Shown: one piece after another, positions 43,518-52,269 of the stretch
How the letters are laid out: every line of letters begins with the position of its first letter
How positions within the stretch are numbered: the first letter of the stretch is position 1
From: Euryarchaeota archaeon UBA558
GTDB lineage: Archaea > Thermoplasmatota > Poseidoniia > Poseidoniales > Thalassarchaeaceae
Direction: 5' to 3'
Assembly (NCBI GenBank): GCA_002507175.1
Contig: DAZE01000012.1
Location: forward strand, 91,725 to 155,724
Length of the DNA: 64,000 nucleotides
Notes under the pieces: generated by a model
Databases searched by the model: none
Told to the model about the DNA's origin: nothing
The model's input: the letters and a program-made list of their open reading frames with translations, nothing else
Program-made: the position numbers and the translations under genes

Positions 43518-44696
43518 ATGGCAACAGACCTTTCGTGGATGAAAGATAGGCACAAACAATTGTTGGAGAGTGGTTTGGCTTGGGAGCCACCGATACTTGA
43601 GTCAGCAAACACACCTAGGTGCACGATCAACGGGGCTGAAATGATCATGTTATCTGCGAATAACTACCTCAACTTAACCACTCATCCGAAAGTTGTGGAG
43701 GCCTCTATCGAAGCAACTAGGAAATATGGGGCTGGATCTGGGTCGGTGAGGGCTATCGCAGGAACTCTGGACATACACCTTCAAGCAGAGAAGGCTGCTG
43801 CGGATTTCAAGGGAGTCGAAGCTGCGCTAATCTATTCTGCTGGCTACACCGCAAACGTAGGCCTGATCCCAACCCTTGTCCAAGGCTCTCAAGATCTGAT
43901 TATTTCAGATGAACTTAATCACGGCTCGATAATTGATGGTGTTAGGCTAACGAAGGCTCAGAGAGCAGTATACCCACATAATGACATGAGCGGGTTGGAA
44001 AATGCGTTGAAAAACTCTGGTGATGCCGAAAGGAAGCTAATCATCACAGATGGAGTTTTCAGCATGGATGGAGACATAGCACCTCTTGACGAGATTGTGG
44101 AACTAGCCGAGGACCATGATGCCATGGTGATGGTTGATGACTGCCATGGCGAAGGAGTTCTAGGCGGAGGAAAAGGCATCGTTGCGCATTTTAATCTGCA
44201 GGGAAGGGTGACCGTCGAGGGCGGCTCATATTCGAAGGCGCTTGGCGTCCAAGGGGGCATAATCGCGGGATCAGAGGATCTCAGGAACCATGCATTGAAT
44301 CACAGTAGATCATGGTTGCTTTCAGGCAGCCAACCACCGGGTGTTGCGGCAGCACAAAAGGCATCCATAGAAGTTCTTCGGGACGAGCCACATCACGTTC
44401 AGAAATTATGGGACAACACAGAATACTTCCGCAAAGAGCTCAATTCTCTAGGATTCGACACCGGAGTTTCAACCACGCCAATTATACCCGTTATGTGTGG
44501 AGAAAGCAAATTAGCCCAGGAGCTTGCGGGTGAGCTTAGAAAGAGGGGAGTAATGGTAGGGGCGATTGTTTTCCCAATGGTCGCACGAGACAAGGCGAGA
44601 GTCCGAACTCAGATTTCATCAGGACTCTCCAAGTCTGACCTTGATGAGGTGCTGATCCACTTCGCAGAAGTTGGAAGGCGATTGGGACTAATTTGA
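43518..44696 (+). CDS. kbl: 2-amino-3-ketobutyrate CoA ligase / alpha-oxoamine synthase family
   Basis: 392 residues, a fold-type I PLP enzyme of the alpha-oxoamine synthase family (KBL, BioF, HemA, SPT). The PLP lysine is in GGSYSKALGVQGG, the aspartate in VMVDDCHGEGVLG, and the region YGAGSGSVRAIAGT with LEKA-like HLQAEKAAADF is characteristic. Glycine C-acetyltransferase (threonine degradation) is the most likely member by overall similarity, but BioF-type activity cannot be excluded and no tdh or bio gene is nearby. Confidence 0.85.
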   Translation: MATDLSWMKDRHKQLLESGLAWEPPILESANTPRCTINGAEMIMLSANNYLNLTTHPKVVEASIEATRKYGAGSGSVRAIAGTLDIHLQAEKAAADFKGVEAALIYSAGYTANVGLIPTLVQGSQDLIISDELNHGSIIDGVRLTKAQRAVYPHNDMSGLENALKNSGDAERKLIITDGVFSMDGDIAPLDEIVELAEDHDAMVMVDDCHGEGVLGGGKGIVAHFNLQGRVTVEGGSYSKALGVQGGIIAGSEDLRNHALNHSRSWLLSGSQPPGVAAAQKASIEVLRDEPHHVQKLWDNTEYFRKELNSLGFDTGVSTTPIIPVMCGESKLAQELAGELRKRGVMVGAIVFPMVARDKARVRTQISSGLSKSDLDEVLIHFAEVGRRLGLI

Positions 44697-44759
44697 AACT
44701 CAGTAACAAGGGCCTATTGTCCGGAGAGATTATGTCATGGAATAATTTAGGGCCCGATT

Positions 44760-45935
44760 ATGGGAGATGACGACACCCCGATTTTCAAGATTCGAGAGTC
44801 CAACCTCGACTCAGGCCTGAGAGGGATTCCAGTGGGCACTTGCCAGACATCTTTCGTCGACCCGATTGAGGGAGTCCACTATGTGGGCTACCCTGTGGAG
44901 GATCTCGTAAATATGGAAGAGGAGGACGTAATCTACCTGCTCTTCAATAAACGCCTACCTACGGAAGAAGAAAGCAATGACTTCCGGGCAGAACTTGCCC
45001 ACAGGGCGGAAGAGATGCCCACGGGGGCCCTGAGAGTCCTGGAATCCCTGACTCCCGGAACAGGCCATCCGATGGACTGGCTTTCAACAGGCATACTCGC
45101 GCTCGGTATTTCGGATACGACAGGAGATTTGAGAACGGATTCAATGAACTTGGTTGCTAGAATGCCGGAACTCATGGCAAGGATTTTCCATTTGAGGGGC
45201 GGTAAAAAACTCCAGACTCGAGACTCAAGGCCGCAACTTGGCCTCGTCGAGAATTTTACCCATATACTCGGAATCGATGGCGACGAGGCAGAACGGATGA
45301 ATAGGGTATTGAGGTTCTTCTTCATCCTACACATGGATCATGGTGGCGGGAACCTCTCAACATTTTCAGGGAAAGCGGTAGCCTCAGGAAGGGCCTCGAT
45401 ATACGCGGCGATTTCATCAGCCATGTCAGCATTGTCTGGCCCCCTACATGGAAGAGCAAATCAATCATGTCTTGAATTCGTTAAGAGAATAGGAACGGAT
45501 GACCCTGATGAGATTGAAAACTTCGTCAGAAGAGAACTCTCTTCCAAGAGGCCAATCTATGGGTTTGGGCATGGAGTATTGAGAGCAGAGGACCCAAGGG
45601 CCCGACTTTTGATTGAACTTGGCGAGGAGGTTTGCCCGGAGGACCCTGATTTCAGGACCGTCAAGACACTAAGGGAGGTAGTTCCACCGATTTTATCCGA
45701 GATCCCGAAGATCTCCAATCCATTCCCTAATGTCGATATAGCGAGCGGTGCCCTGTTGCAATCTGTGGGATTCAGGAAACCGGATTACTACACCACTTTC
45801 TTCGGATGGTCAAGAGTCGCGGGTATCACGGCACAGATCCTAGACGAGAGAGCGGCAAGAGGCGGGAGAGGGACTCCTATTTACCGGCCGAAGTACCTCG
45901 CGAAAAACCAACCAATCCGTAGACTCGAGTCATAG
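44760..45935 (+). CDS. gltA: Citrate synthase
   Basis: 391 residues, archaeal/Gram-positive-type short citrate synthase that condenses acetyl-CoA and oxaloacetate. Catalytic segments are HMDHGGGNLSTFSGK, SGPLHGRANQ and GFGHGVLRAEDPRA, and the aspartate in NVDIASGALLQ. VGYPVEDLV is the N-terminal family start. The HMDHGGGNLS segment replaces the common HADHExNAST, with both histidines kept. Succinyl-CoA ligase is encoded at 59569-61706. The gene is convergent with the phosphodiesterase gene; the stops overlap by six bases. Confidence 0.95.
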   Translation: MGDDDTPIFKIRESNLDSGLRGIPVGTCQTSFVDPIEGVHYVGYPVEDLVNMEEEDVIYLLFNKRLPTEEESNDFRAELAHRAEEMPTGALRVLESLTPGTGHPMDWLSTGILALGISDTTGDLRTDSMNLVARMPELMARIFHLRGGKKLQTRDSRPQLGLVENFTHILGIDGDEAERMNRVLRFFFILHMDHGGGNLSTFSGKAVASGRASIYAAISSAMSALSGPLHGRANQSCLEFVKRIGTDDPDEIENFVRRELSSKRPIYGFGHGVLRAEDPRARLLIELGEEVCPEDPDFRTVKTLREVVPPILSEIPKISNPFPNVDIASGALLQSVGFRKPDYYTTFFGWSRVAGITAQILDERAARGGRGTPIYRPKYLAKNQPIRRLES

Positions 45936-46988
45936 AGTACCTTTGTTCTTCCCCGTCCCTCTATGTCCGATCAGCCTAGGCACCTCCCATGGCATTGTAC
46001 TCTCCGAGGTCAAACTCTTCAACTCGGTCAATGAAGTGCTCCATCTCCATTTTTTCCGCCAATCGGATATTACTTGCATCCTCTCGGACCCTGAGATCTC
46101 ATGCCATGGTTGACGAACACCTTCGATCTCTGGCATCGTCGCTGGCCTCATGCATCTATTCGTCCCATCTGTATTTGCCAATTCAGGGTTTATGCTGTCT
46201 GAGATACAGGATAGCCCTGCATCGAGCAATTGTGACTCTAGCTCGAGCGGGGCGGGCCATACATAGACCGGGTGTCCACGCCTGATTCTATTGAATCGGT
46301 CAAGTGCTGCGCCCTTCAGTCCAACTGACGTGCCAAGGGGAATGTGGCGTGTCCAGCCATGAATGTACTCAAGAGCCAATGGCAGCATCGGGGCTCCTAA
46401 CCTCTTCTGCTTTGCAAGTAGGCGAGGCACTGATGTTGATACGAATGAGGGAGATGCCACTGCTCTTTGGGTGCTCCAATTTCCCCATTGCCTCAATTTT
46501 GGCATCAACCTAGCATGCCGGTACTTGCCTGAGCCACTATTGGCGACGGGCGTAATGTAGGGGTCGAAAGAATAGAAAACAGTGGACTGGACTGGGACTT
46601 GTATCTCTTCTATTCTTGACCTTACAGATTCTAGGAGCCTAGATATGTGGTCATGCATCCTTTTTCCCCTCAACCAGCCGCCTCCAGCGCCCGAAGAAGG
46701 ATGAGGCGCCTTCAACTCTAGGCACACAAAGCGAGCCTCGTTGACCCACCTGTCCACAAACCCGCTGCTATCGAGAAGATCATCAAAAAGGGCCACTTCC
46801 TGTTTCAAGTCATCGTATCCATATCTCTCAGGGTACTTCCCAGATGGCGTTCGCGGATCATGGTGAATAACGACTTCCCCTTCGGCTGTGAGGCGTAGAT
46901 CCATCTCCACGCCATCCGCATGTTCCATTCCGTACTCCAGTGCGGCAATGGAATTTTCTTTCGGTTTCCTCCATGCCACGTCAGCCAT
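45930..46988 (-). CDS. Glycerophosphodiester phosphodiesterase-like protein, apparently circularly permuted
   Basis: 352 residues. The N-terminus begins inside a GDPD domain: KENSIAALEYG (residues 10-20), VEMDLRLTAEGEVVIHHDP (27-45) and later VCLELKAP. These are the second-strand E..D..T..G..V..HD motif and the LELK motif. The first-strand motif that normally starts the domain, xxGHRGxxxN, is instead the extreme C-terminus (LIGHRGTGKNKGTL, H342, R343). Upstream of the ATG at 46988 an in-frame stop occurs within two codons, and downstream there is only citrate synthase, so no frameshift is seen. All catalytic groups of the family are present but reordered. It probably hydrolyses glycerophosphodiesters. 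Confidence 0.8.
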   Translation of the reverse strand: MADVAWRKPKENSIAALEYGMEHADGVEMDLRLTAEGEVVIHHDPRTPSGKYPERYGYDDLKQEVALFDDLLDSSGFVDRWVNEARFVCLELKAPHPSSGAGGGWLRGKRMHDHISRLLESVRSRIEEIQVPVQSTVFYSFDPYITPVANSGSGKYRHARLMPKLRQWGNWSTQRAVASPSFVSTSVPRLLAKQKRLGAPMLPLALEYIHGWTRHIPLGTSVGLKGAALDRFNRIRRGHPVYVWPAPLELESQLLDAGLSCISDSINPELANTDGTNRCMRPATMPEIEGVRQPWHEISGSERMQVISDWRKKWRWSTSLTELKSLTSESTMPWEVPRLIGHRGTGKNKGTL

Positions 46989-47216
46989 GTGTTATCTCAG
47001 GTAGACAGAGATGATGAATTAGCCTATGGAACAACGCTGTTTCAGGGCAAGATAGATAGCAATATTTCCTTTTAGCCACCAAATGTGGGTCGTATTTCTG
47101 ACTCCTCAAGACGAGAAATGCTAGTTCCGATAATCCATGTTAGGGTGCATAGTGCCTTCAGCAGCGGTTTGCAGTGACAACGCTCATACCATGTATTGTT
47201 CATTGGCGATCGAGGA
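46989..47216. other. Divergent intergenic region, no gene recognised
   Basis: The 228 bases between the phosphodiesterase and transporter genes form the longest non-coding stretch in the window. I found no tRNA-like TPsiC loop, no clear small RNA and no convincing protein. A minus-strand open frame at 47072-47254 lacks protein character. It probably carries two divergent promoters. Confidence 0.5.
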
Positions 47217-49031
47217 ATGGACATGGGAGAGGTGGTAATCGATAGACAATCCAACGAGGCTGCTGTGAGGGGTTATGCGTTCTATGACTGGGGCAAATCA
47301 GGGTTCGAGACGAGCGTCACGACCGCTATTCTGCCATTTTGGTTCGCTCTCCTTTTCCTAGAGGCAAATGGCCTGACTACTACGATCCTTTCAAAGTCAA
47401 TGACCAGTGATGCTATCTGGTCATTTTCCGTTTCAGGGGCGGCACTCCTTGTGGCCATAATTAGCCCCTCGTTAGGGGTGATTGCCGATCGCCGGGCAAT
47501 CAAAATGTGGTGGTTGAGAATCCTGACCTATCTCGGCGCAGGAGCGACATTTCTATTGTGTGCTACGCCCTTCTTGTCAGTCGATCTTCGTTGGATATGG
47601 CTAATGATCATGTTCATCTTTGCAAATATTGGGTTGAACGGAGCTGGAGTTTTCTACAACGCACTACTACCTCACATGGGGACTGATGATGAGATGGACA
47701 GAATCTCAAACCTAGCTTTTGCCTATGGGTACCTGGGGGGTGGGATTCTCCTCCTTCTTCACATAATGCTGCTTTTGGTGACTGGATACGCAGACTGGGC
47801 GATTAATTTCGCTCTCGCTACCTCTGGTATCTGGTGGTATGGCTTCGCCCTGTACACGTTTAGATGGGTCCCTGAGCCCTCAATCGAAAACGAAATGGAA
47901 TCTCTCGGCCTTATTGAGTCAACCAAACTTGCCCTGAGGGAGATAAGAAAAACTGTGGGGGAAGTGGACAAATTCAAGACCCTTTTCATTTACATGCTCG
48001 CGTACTTTTTCTTCATTGACGGTATTAACACCGTCACTGCACTGGGAGGAGTCTTTGGGACCGTGGTTCTGGGAATTACCCCGATCGACCTCATGGTGAC
48101 GATCCTCGCAATTCAATTCGTTGCCGCGCCTTCTGCTGTCGCATTCACTAGATTGGCGGGGAGGGTCGGGACAAAGCCAGCGCTATCCATATCTCTGGTG
48201 GGATGGGTCCTACTGTGTTTTGGCGCGTTGGCATTCGCCCCACTTCAGTTAGATTCTCACCATGAATACCAAATCCAGTACGATTGGGACGAAGCCTCCA
48301 TGGCATACAATGTTCAAGTGCACACCGATACGCCACAGATTGCGCAGAAGTTAGATTACGAGGCCAACGAGTTTGATGAACAGAGTTGGGCCTCTTCATG
48401 GGCGCACGTGCTCCCTTTGGAGGAGGATGATCGGTCCAATACGATGAAATGGCTCATTTATGAAAGGGACTCCGACGGAGTCAGCACAGATGAGAGACAC
48501 ACAAAACTGCTCATCGGCATAGACAATGAAGAAATAAGGTCACTAGTGGAATCGTTGTTTGACTCACGATTCAGCGCAAGTGTGTCAGGTGGCCCTCTTG
48601 ACACGACTAGTAAGGTCGGAATAGACCATCCGACAAATCTCGGTGATGGTATATTGGATGCCATACCTGAGAATGCAAGGAAGTATGTCTGGGAGCCACT
48701 GGGAATCGCTGTTGGAATTCAGTTTCTAATCCTCGGCTGCGCTATGGGAACTCTGCTCGGGGGCTCTCAAGGTCTTGCAAGGAGCTTATTTGGACAGATG
48801 GTGCCCGAAACTAGAAGTGCTGAGTTTTTCGGCTTTTTCGGCTTTTTCGGTAAAGTTGCTGCACTAATAGGCCCGCTCCTCTACGGATTCATGACCGTAG
48901 CTTTCGATAGCAGGGTAGGTATACTCGCAGTTTCGATGTTGATCCTGACTGGGGCGCTAATGATGCGACTCGTGGACGTAGAAAAAGGAAGAGAGGACGC
49001 TAGAAATGAAGACATCCGAAACAGAGCCTAG
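47217..49031 (+). CDS. MFS transporter, UMF1/Atg22-like family, with soluble insertion
   Basis: About 604 residues from the ATG at 47217. The start of UMF1-type transporters is present: GYAFYDWGKSGFETSVTTAI. Eleven or so helices are visible, with ISPSLGVIADR as the motif-A equivalent, and the late segment SAEFFGFFGFFGKVAALIGPL is a family mark. Between two helices (residues about 340-500) lies a polar insertion of about 150 residues (HEYQIQYDWDEAS, LPLEEDDRSNTMK, DTTSKVGIDHPTN), probably an extracytoplasmic domain. Relatives are thought to export amino acids. The TTG at 47196 is an alternative start. Confidence 0.82.
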   Translation: MDMGEVVIDRQSNEAAVRGYAFYDWGKSGFETSVTTAILPFWFALLFLEANGLTTTILSKSMTSDAIWSFSVSGAALLVAIISPSLGVIADRRAIKMWWLRILTYLGAGATFLLCATPFLSVDLRWIWLMIMFIFANIGLNGAGVFYNALLPHMGTDDEMDRISNLAFAYGYLGGGILLLLHIMLLLVTGYADWAINFALATSGIWWYGFALYTFRWVPEPSIENEMESLGLIESTKLALREIRKTVGEVDKFKTLFIYMLAYFFFIDGINTVTALGGVFGTVVLGITPIDLMVTILAIQFVAAPSAVAFTRLAGRVGTKPALSISLVGWVLLCFGALAFAPLQLDSHHEYQIQYDWDEASMAYNVQVHTDTPQIAQKLDYEANEFDEQSWASSWAHVLPLEEDDRSNTMKWLIYERDSDGVSTDERHTKLLIGIDNEEIRSLVESLFDSRFSASVSGGPLDTTSKVGIDHPTNLGDGILDAIPENARKYVWEPLGIAVGIQFLILGCAMGTLLGGSQGLARSLFGQMVPETRSAEFFGFFGFFGKVAALIGPLLYGFMTVAFDSRVGILAVSMLILTGALMMRLVDVEKGREDARNEDIRNRA

Positions 49032-49816
49032 CCGTCTGCATCACGATATCTCGTGAGTCGCTCCAGAATTATTGATAGCTCCATCAGGACCACAACTGGG
49101 CCCCCGACCAAGAACATGGACAAAGGGTCTGGGGGAGACAAGAACGCCCCTGCTGCAAGTGCAAAAAACCACAGTAAAGACCTATTCCTCACTATCGAGT
49201 CAGGAGACAAGATTCCCGATCTAATCATCACGAATGCAAGGAGGGGAACTTGGAAACCGACAGCCGAGGCAGTCAGTAAGCCAAGAATGAAACCAAGCCA
49301 TGATCCAATCTGCCAAGTCGCCTCCAAGCCCGCCGATGAGGAGTCATTCACCAGATACTCCAATAAGAATGGAATCAGGATGTTATGGGCATAGGCCACT
49401 CCCAACAACCCCAAAGAGATCGATGAAAACGTGACAAGGACAAGCTTCAACGGGTCCTTTCTCTGAATATTCGATCTTCTAGCTCTAGACAAAACCTCGC
49501 CCCCATTCAATGATAGGTCACCAACAAAGGCGAGTATGGTGACGCCGAGTGCGAGATTAACTGATATCTTCAATTTTAACAAAATCAGTTCCATGGGTTG
49601 AACAATTATTATCTCGACTCCCTCGGGCCTCCAATCCGGATTCCCCGACGCCCAGAGCAACATCCTCTCGGTCAGGGGATATGAAATTACGAACCCGAGA
49701 AGGAAAATAACAGAAAGGGCACGTACCCGATATTTCACGTGTCCGACAAGACCCCTCAGCCCTGCTCTGGATATGAATCCACTGTGCTCGAACGCTCCTT
49801 CCTCCATAACAGTCAT
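49028..49816 (-). CDS. tatC: Twin-arginine translocase subunit TatC
   Basis: 262 residues with six helices. Family features are the loop-1 region GHVKYRVRALSVIFLLGFVI, a periplasmic loop with EIIIVQPMELILLKLKISVN (conserved P and E), QVPLLAFVMIRSGILSPDS, and the closing SPPDPLSMFLVGGPVVVLMELSI, matching SPxDxxSQxxxxxPxxxLYE. TatC recognises twin-arginine signal peptides and exports folded proteins. No TatA/E gene is adjacent. It overlaps the downstream end of the GTPase gene (ATGA), so both are probably in one transcript. Confidence 0.92.
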   Translation of the reverse strand: MTVMEEGAFEHSGFISRAGLRGLVGHVKYRVRALSVIFLLGFVISYPLTERMLLWASGNPDWRPEGVEIIIVQPMELILLKLKISVNLALGVTILAFVGDLSLNGGEVLSRARRSNIQRKDPLKLVLVTFSSISLGLLGVAYAHNILIPFLLEYLVNDSSSAGLEATWQIGSWLGFILGLLTASAVGFQVPLLAFVMIRSGILSPDSIVRNRSLLWFFALAAGAFLSPPDPLSMFLVGGPVVVLMELSIILERLTRYRDADG

Positions 49817-50922
49817 CTCCGAGTGACGATTGTGAGTAGGTCACCATCCTTTAGTGTATGATCCAGCCCAACTCGCTGCCAATCAAATTTTGCGCTAGGC
49901 CCTTTCACTCTGGCATATCTGAACTTCCGGACAAAATCCCTATGCAACTTGACGCAAATCTCTCTTACCCTAGAATCGTCTTTCACAATCAGCGGCTCTT
50001 CTAAGTCTGCTTCCTGGCCTTGTGGTTTGAGGTAGATCGACATGAATCCGAGATTGTCGTAGATGAAATCCTTCATTGACTCAATCCCCTCTCCTGTTTT
50101 TGCTGATACACGCAATATAGGCCAACCCTCCGGAACCATTGCCTCCGCTCTTTTCAGATCTTCTTCGTTTGCTAGATCGACCTTGTTGATTACTACCACT
50201 GATCGAGTGTAAACCCTGTTCCCAGCAAGTGTATCCACGATGTGGTCATCCGTCGCATCTGATCTGAGGACGACGTTTGCTGATACAATTCCAAATGACC
50301 GTATGATATCCTGCACATCAGCCTCTTCAAGATTCGATTGATCAAGGGTCGATCTTACTACTATTCCCCCTCGATCAGTTCTTCTGATAAAGACCTGAGG
50401 TTTAGGCTGATTCAACCTCATACCAGATCTCCACAACTCTTGATCGAGTACGTTGAAATGAGATTCTTGGAATGGGTCTAGGACGTAAAGCACCATGTCT
50501 GATCCCCTAATGACGTTCAAAATTTCACGCCCTCTTCCTTTGCCTTCGCTTGCACCTTTTATGAGGCCAGGGAGGTCGAGGATCTGTATTTTTGCCCCTT
50601 TGTGCTCCATCAAACCGGGGATGCAGGTCAATGTGGTGAAGGCAAAGGCACCAGCCTCTGATTCTGCACCTGTGAGCTGTGAGATGAGGCTAGACTTACC
50701 AACGGATGGGAATCCGACGAGTGCGACGCTAGCATCGCCGGATTTCTTCACTTCAAACCCGGGAGCACTCCCACCTGATTTGGCCTGTGCCTTCTCCTTT
50801 TTTTCTTTGAGCGCTGCAATCTTTGCCTTGAGTTTCCCTATGTGTCCTTGGGTCGCTTTGTTGTATTTTGTCTTGGAGATCTCCTCTTCGAGGGATTTGA
50901 TTTGCTCCTCGATGGTTGCCAT
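49813..50922 (-). CDS. DRG-type (Rbg) GTP-binding protein with TGS domain
   Basis: 369 residues of the developmentally regulated GTP-binding family. Helical N-terminus (IKSLEEEISKTKYNKATQGHIGKLKAKI read in parts), G1 VALVGFPSVGKSSL, G2 AFTTLTCIPG, G3 LDLPGLIKGASEGKGRG, G4 NKVD and G5 RVSAKTG are all present. A C-terminal TGS domain follows (VKDDSRVREIC, LHRDFVRKFRYARVKG). DRG GTPases associate with translating ribosomes. The stop overlaps tatC. It is divergent from an unknown gene across 91 bases. Confidence 0.95.
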   Translation of the reverse strand: MATIEEQIKSLEEEISKTKYNKATQGHIGKLKAKIAALKEKKEKAQAKSGGSAPGFEVKKSGDASVALVGFPSVGKSSLISQLTGAESEAGAFAFTTLTCIPGLMEHKGAKIQILDLPGLIKGASEGKGRGREILNVIRGSDMVLYVLDPFQESHFNVLDQELWRSGMRLNQPKPQVFIRRTDRGGIVVRSTLDQSNLEEADVQDIIRSFGIVSANVVLRSDATDDHIVDTLAGNRVYTRSVVVINKVDLANEEDLKRAEAMVPEGWPILRVSAKTGEGIESMKDFIYDNLGFMSIYLKPQGQEADLEEPLIVKDDSRVREICVKLHRDFVRKFRYARVKGPSAKFDWQRVGLDHTLKDGDLLTIVTRR

Positions 50923-51013
50923 GGCTACATTGAGGGGTTAGGGCAGTGGTTCTTCAAGCCAGCCCATGCAATTACCACCATAGAACCAAACGGTCATACA
51001 ACACCCCGTACCC

Positions 51014-51685
51014 ATGGCGAGGGTTGTCATGAGGCTGGTGGACCCTGATTCACTTGATAGCCTGTTGTCCATGAAGCCAATGGACTTGTTCATTGGGATG
51101 GAGAAACAAGAACTCAGACACCTTAGGCCGGATCCGACAGAATCTCTGCATCGACCTTTTTCCGTGGATGTTGAAGGGGATCTTATGGACGCTTGGGATG
51201 CGTCTTCACAGAGCAGCATGCAATCAATATTCGATATCAAACCCGTGGAAGCAAGGTCCCAGACTGTTTATTCCCTCTGCATGTGGGCCTCAACTGCAGA
51301 GTGGAGTTGTTGGGATGCTAGGGCATATCTATACTTGGAGCCCTACGTCTCTAGATCCATCGACCTGAGCGACATACTAGTTCCTGATCTGTGGAAAGAT
51401 TTCGCTTCCTCACTATCGGCCTACAGTAGAGGCGAATACATAGACTCGGTCACAAGAGATTGGATCTCAAGGAGGGATGAAATCGGGGCTCCCTCAGAGA
51501 GCGAAAAGGATCCGTACCTGGTCTCGACCATGTCGGCACATAGGGGTAATTCATCCGATCTCTATGATATTTCTAAGGCCATAAGGGAGAACAGCCCAAG
51601 TATCATGCTCGGCATTGAACAGACTCCAATCCCCGGTTGGACTTTGAATGGAGTCCAAATCTCTGAAATCAGCGGAGGGGTCTGA
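51014..51685 (+). CDS. Hypothetical protein coupled to nadM
   Basis: 223 residues, no recognisable family. Predicted as largely helical, soluble and acidic, with a conserved-looking centre ARSQTVYSLCMWASTAEWSCWDARAYLYLEPY and RREE-like ISRRDEIGAP. No signal peptide, membrane helix or obvious nucleotide-binding loop. Its TGA overlaps the nadM ATG (TGATG), strongly suggesting co-translation with the NMN adenylyltransferase, which could indicate a partner or regulator of NAD synthesis. Confidence 0.6.
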   Translation: MARVVMRLVDPDSLDSLLSMKPMDLFIGMEKQELRHLRPDPTESLHRPFSVDVEGDLMDAWDASSQSSMQSIFDIKPVEARSQTVYSLCMWASTAEWSCWDARAYLYLEPYVSRSIDLSDILVPDLWKDFASSLSAYSRGEYIDSVTRDWISRRDEIGAPSESEKDPYLVSTMSAHRGNSSDLYDISKAIRENSPSIMLGIEQTPIPGWTLNGVQISEISGGV

Positions 51686-52269
51686 TGGGACAACCAATCA
51701 TTTCTTCAGCGTGTGTTGTTCTAGGGCGGTTTCAACCTGTTCATAGGGGACACGCCCAACTGTTGATCGATGCAAACAATTGGAGGCTTGAAAACAGGCC
51801 AGAACTTGAATTAAGAATTGCCGTTGGATCGACTAACAAGCCTCAGAACCTGAGAAATCCTTGGGATTTTGAGGAAAGGAAGGAGATGCTTGAGGCGTCA
51901 CTGGACGACATTGGCCTAGTTGGCGAGATAGTTTCTGTTCCAGATATCGACGATCCGCCAAACTGGGTTCAACATGCTGAGGACTTTCACGGGGGCCCAG
52001 GTGTCTTGGTTACAACCGATGGTCGTACAGCTGAACTTTACACCAATTCTGGCTGGGAAGTGGTACTAATGGACTATCACAACAGAGGCGAGTTAGTTGG
52101 TTGGAGAGTCAGAGAGACCATGCGGATGATGTCGACCATTTCTGATGAACAGGCACTTTACGAAGTCCTGACAAAGGCCATCCAAGGGCCTGTCATAGAG
52201 AAAATGCTCCAGATGGATGCGATTCGCAGGCTTGCCTTCATGGGCGAGGGCGGTGAACCAGTCGGCTAA
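51685..52269 (+). CDS. nadM: Nicotinamide-nucleotide adenylyltransferase
   Basis: 194 residues of the archaeal NadM class. The (H/T)xGH nucleotidyl motif is in GRFQPVHRGHAQLL and AVGSTNKPQNLRNPW matches the loop after strand 2. The C-terminal ISSTxxR-like motif expected as SGTEIRRRM reads LVGWRVRETM here, with the Thr changed to Trp. It joins NMN or nicotinate mononucleotide to AMP. NAD synthetase is encoded at 5221-5991. It starts inside the stop of the preceding unknown gene. Confidence 0.9.
   Translation: MGQPIISSACVVLGRFQPVHRGHAQLLIDANNWRLENRPELELRIAVGSTNKPQNLRNPWDFEERKEMLEASLDDIGLVGEIVSVPDIDDPPNWVQHAEDFHGGPGVLVTTDGRTAELYTNSGWEVVLMDYHNRGELVGWRVRETMRMMSTISDEQALYEVLTKAIQGPVIEKMLQMDAIRRLAFMGEGGEPVG

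Noticed and set aside
45930..46988. Frameshift or truncated tandem domain as explanation of the C-terminal GHRG motif
   Set aside because: No GDPD-like coding follows the stop, since citrate synthase occupies that DNA. The N-terminus also lacks its own HRG strand, so permutation explains both ends better.
46989..47216. Possible tRNA or small RNA gene
   Set aside because: The region was inspected for a TPsiC-like GTTCGA and acceptor-stem pairing; neither was found.
48821..48860. Triple GGCTTTTTC-like repeat in the transporter gene
   Set aside because: It encodes FFGFFGFFG within a segment conserved in UMF1 transporters; a coding repeat, not a separate element.
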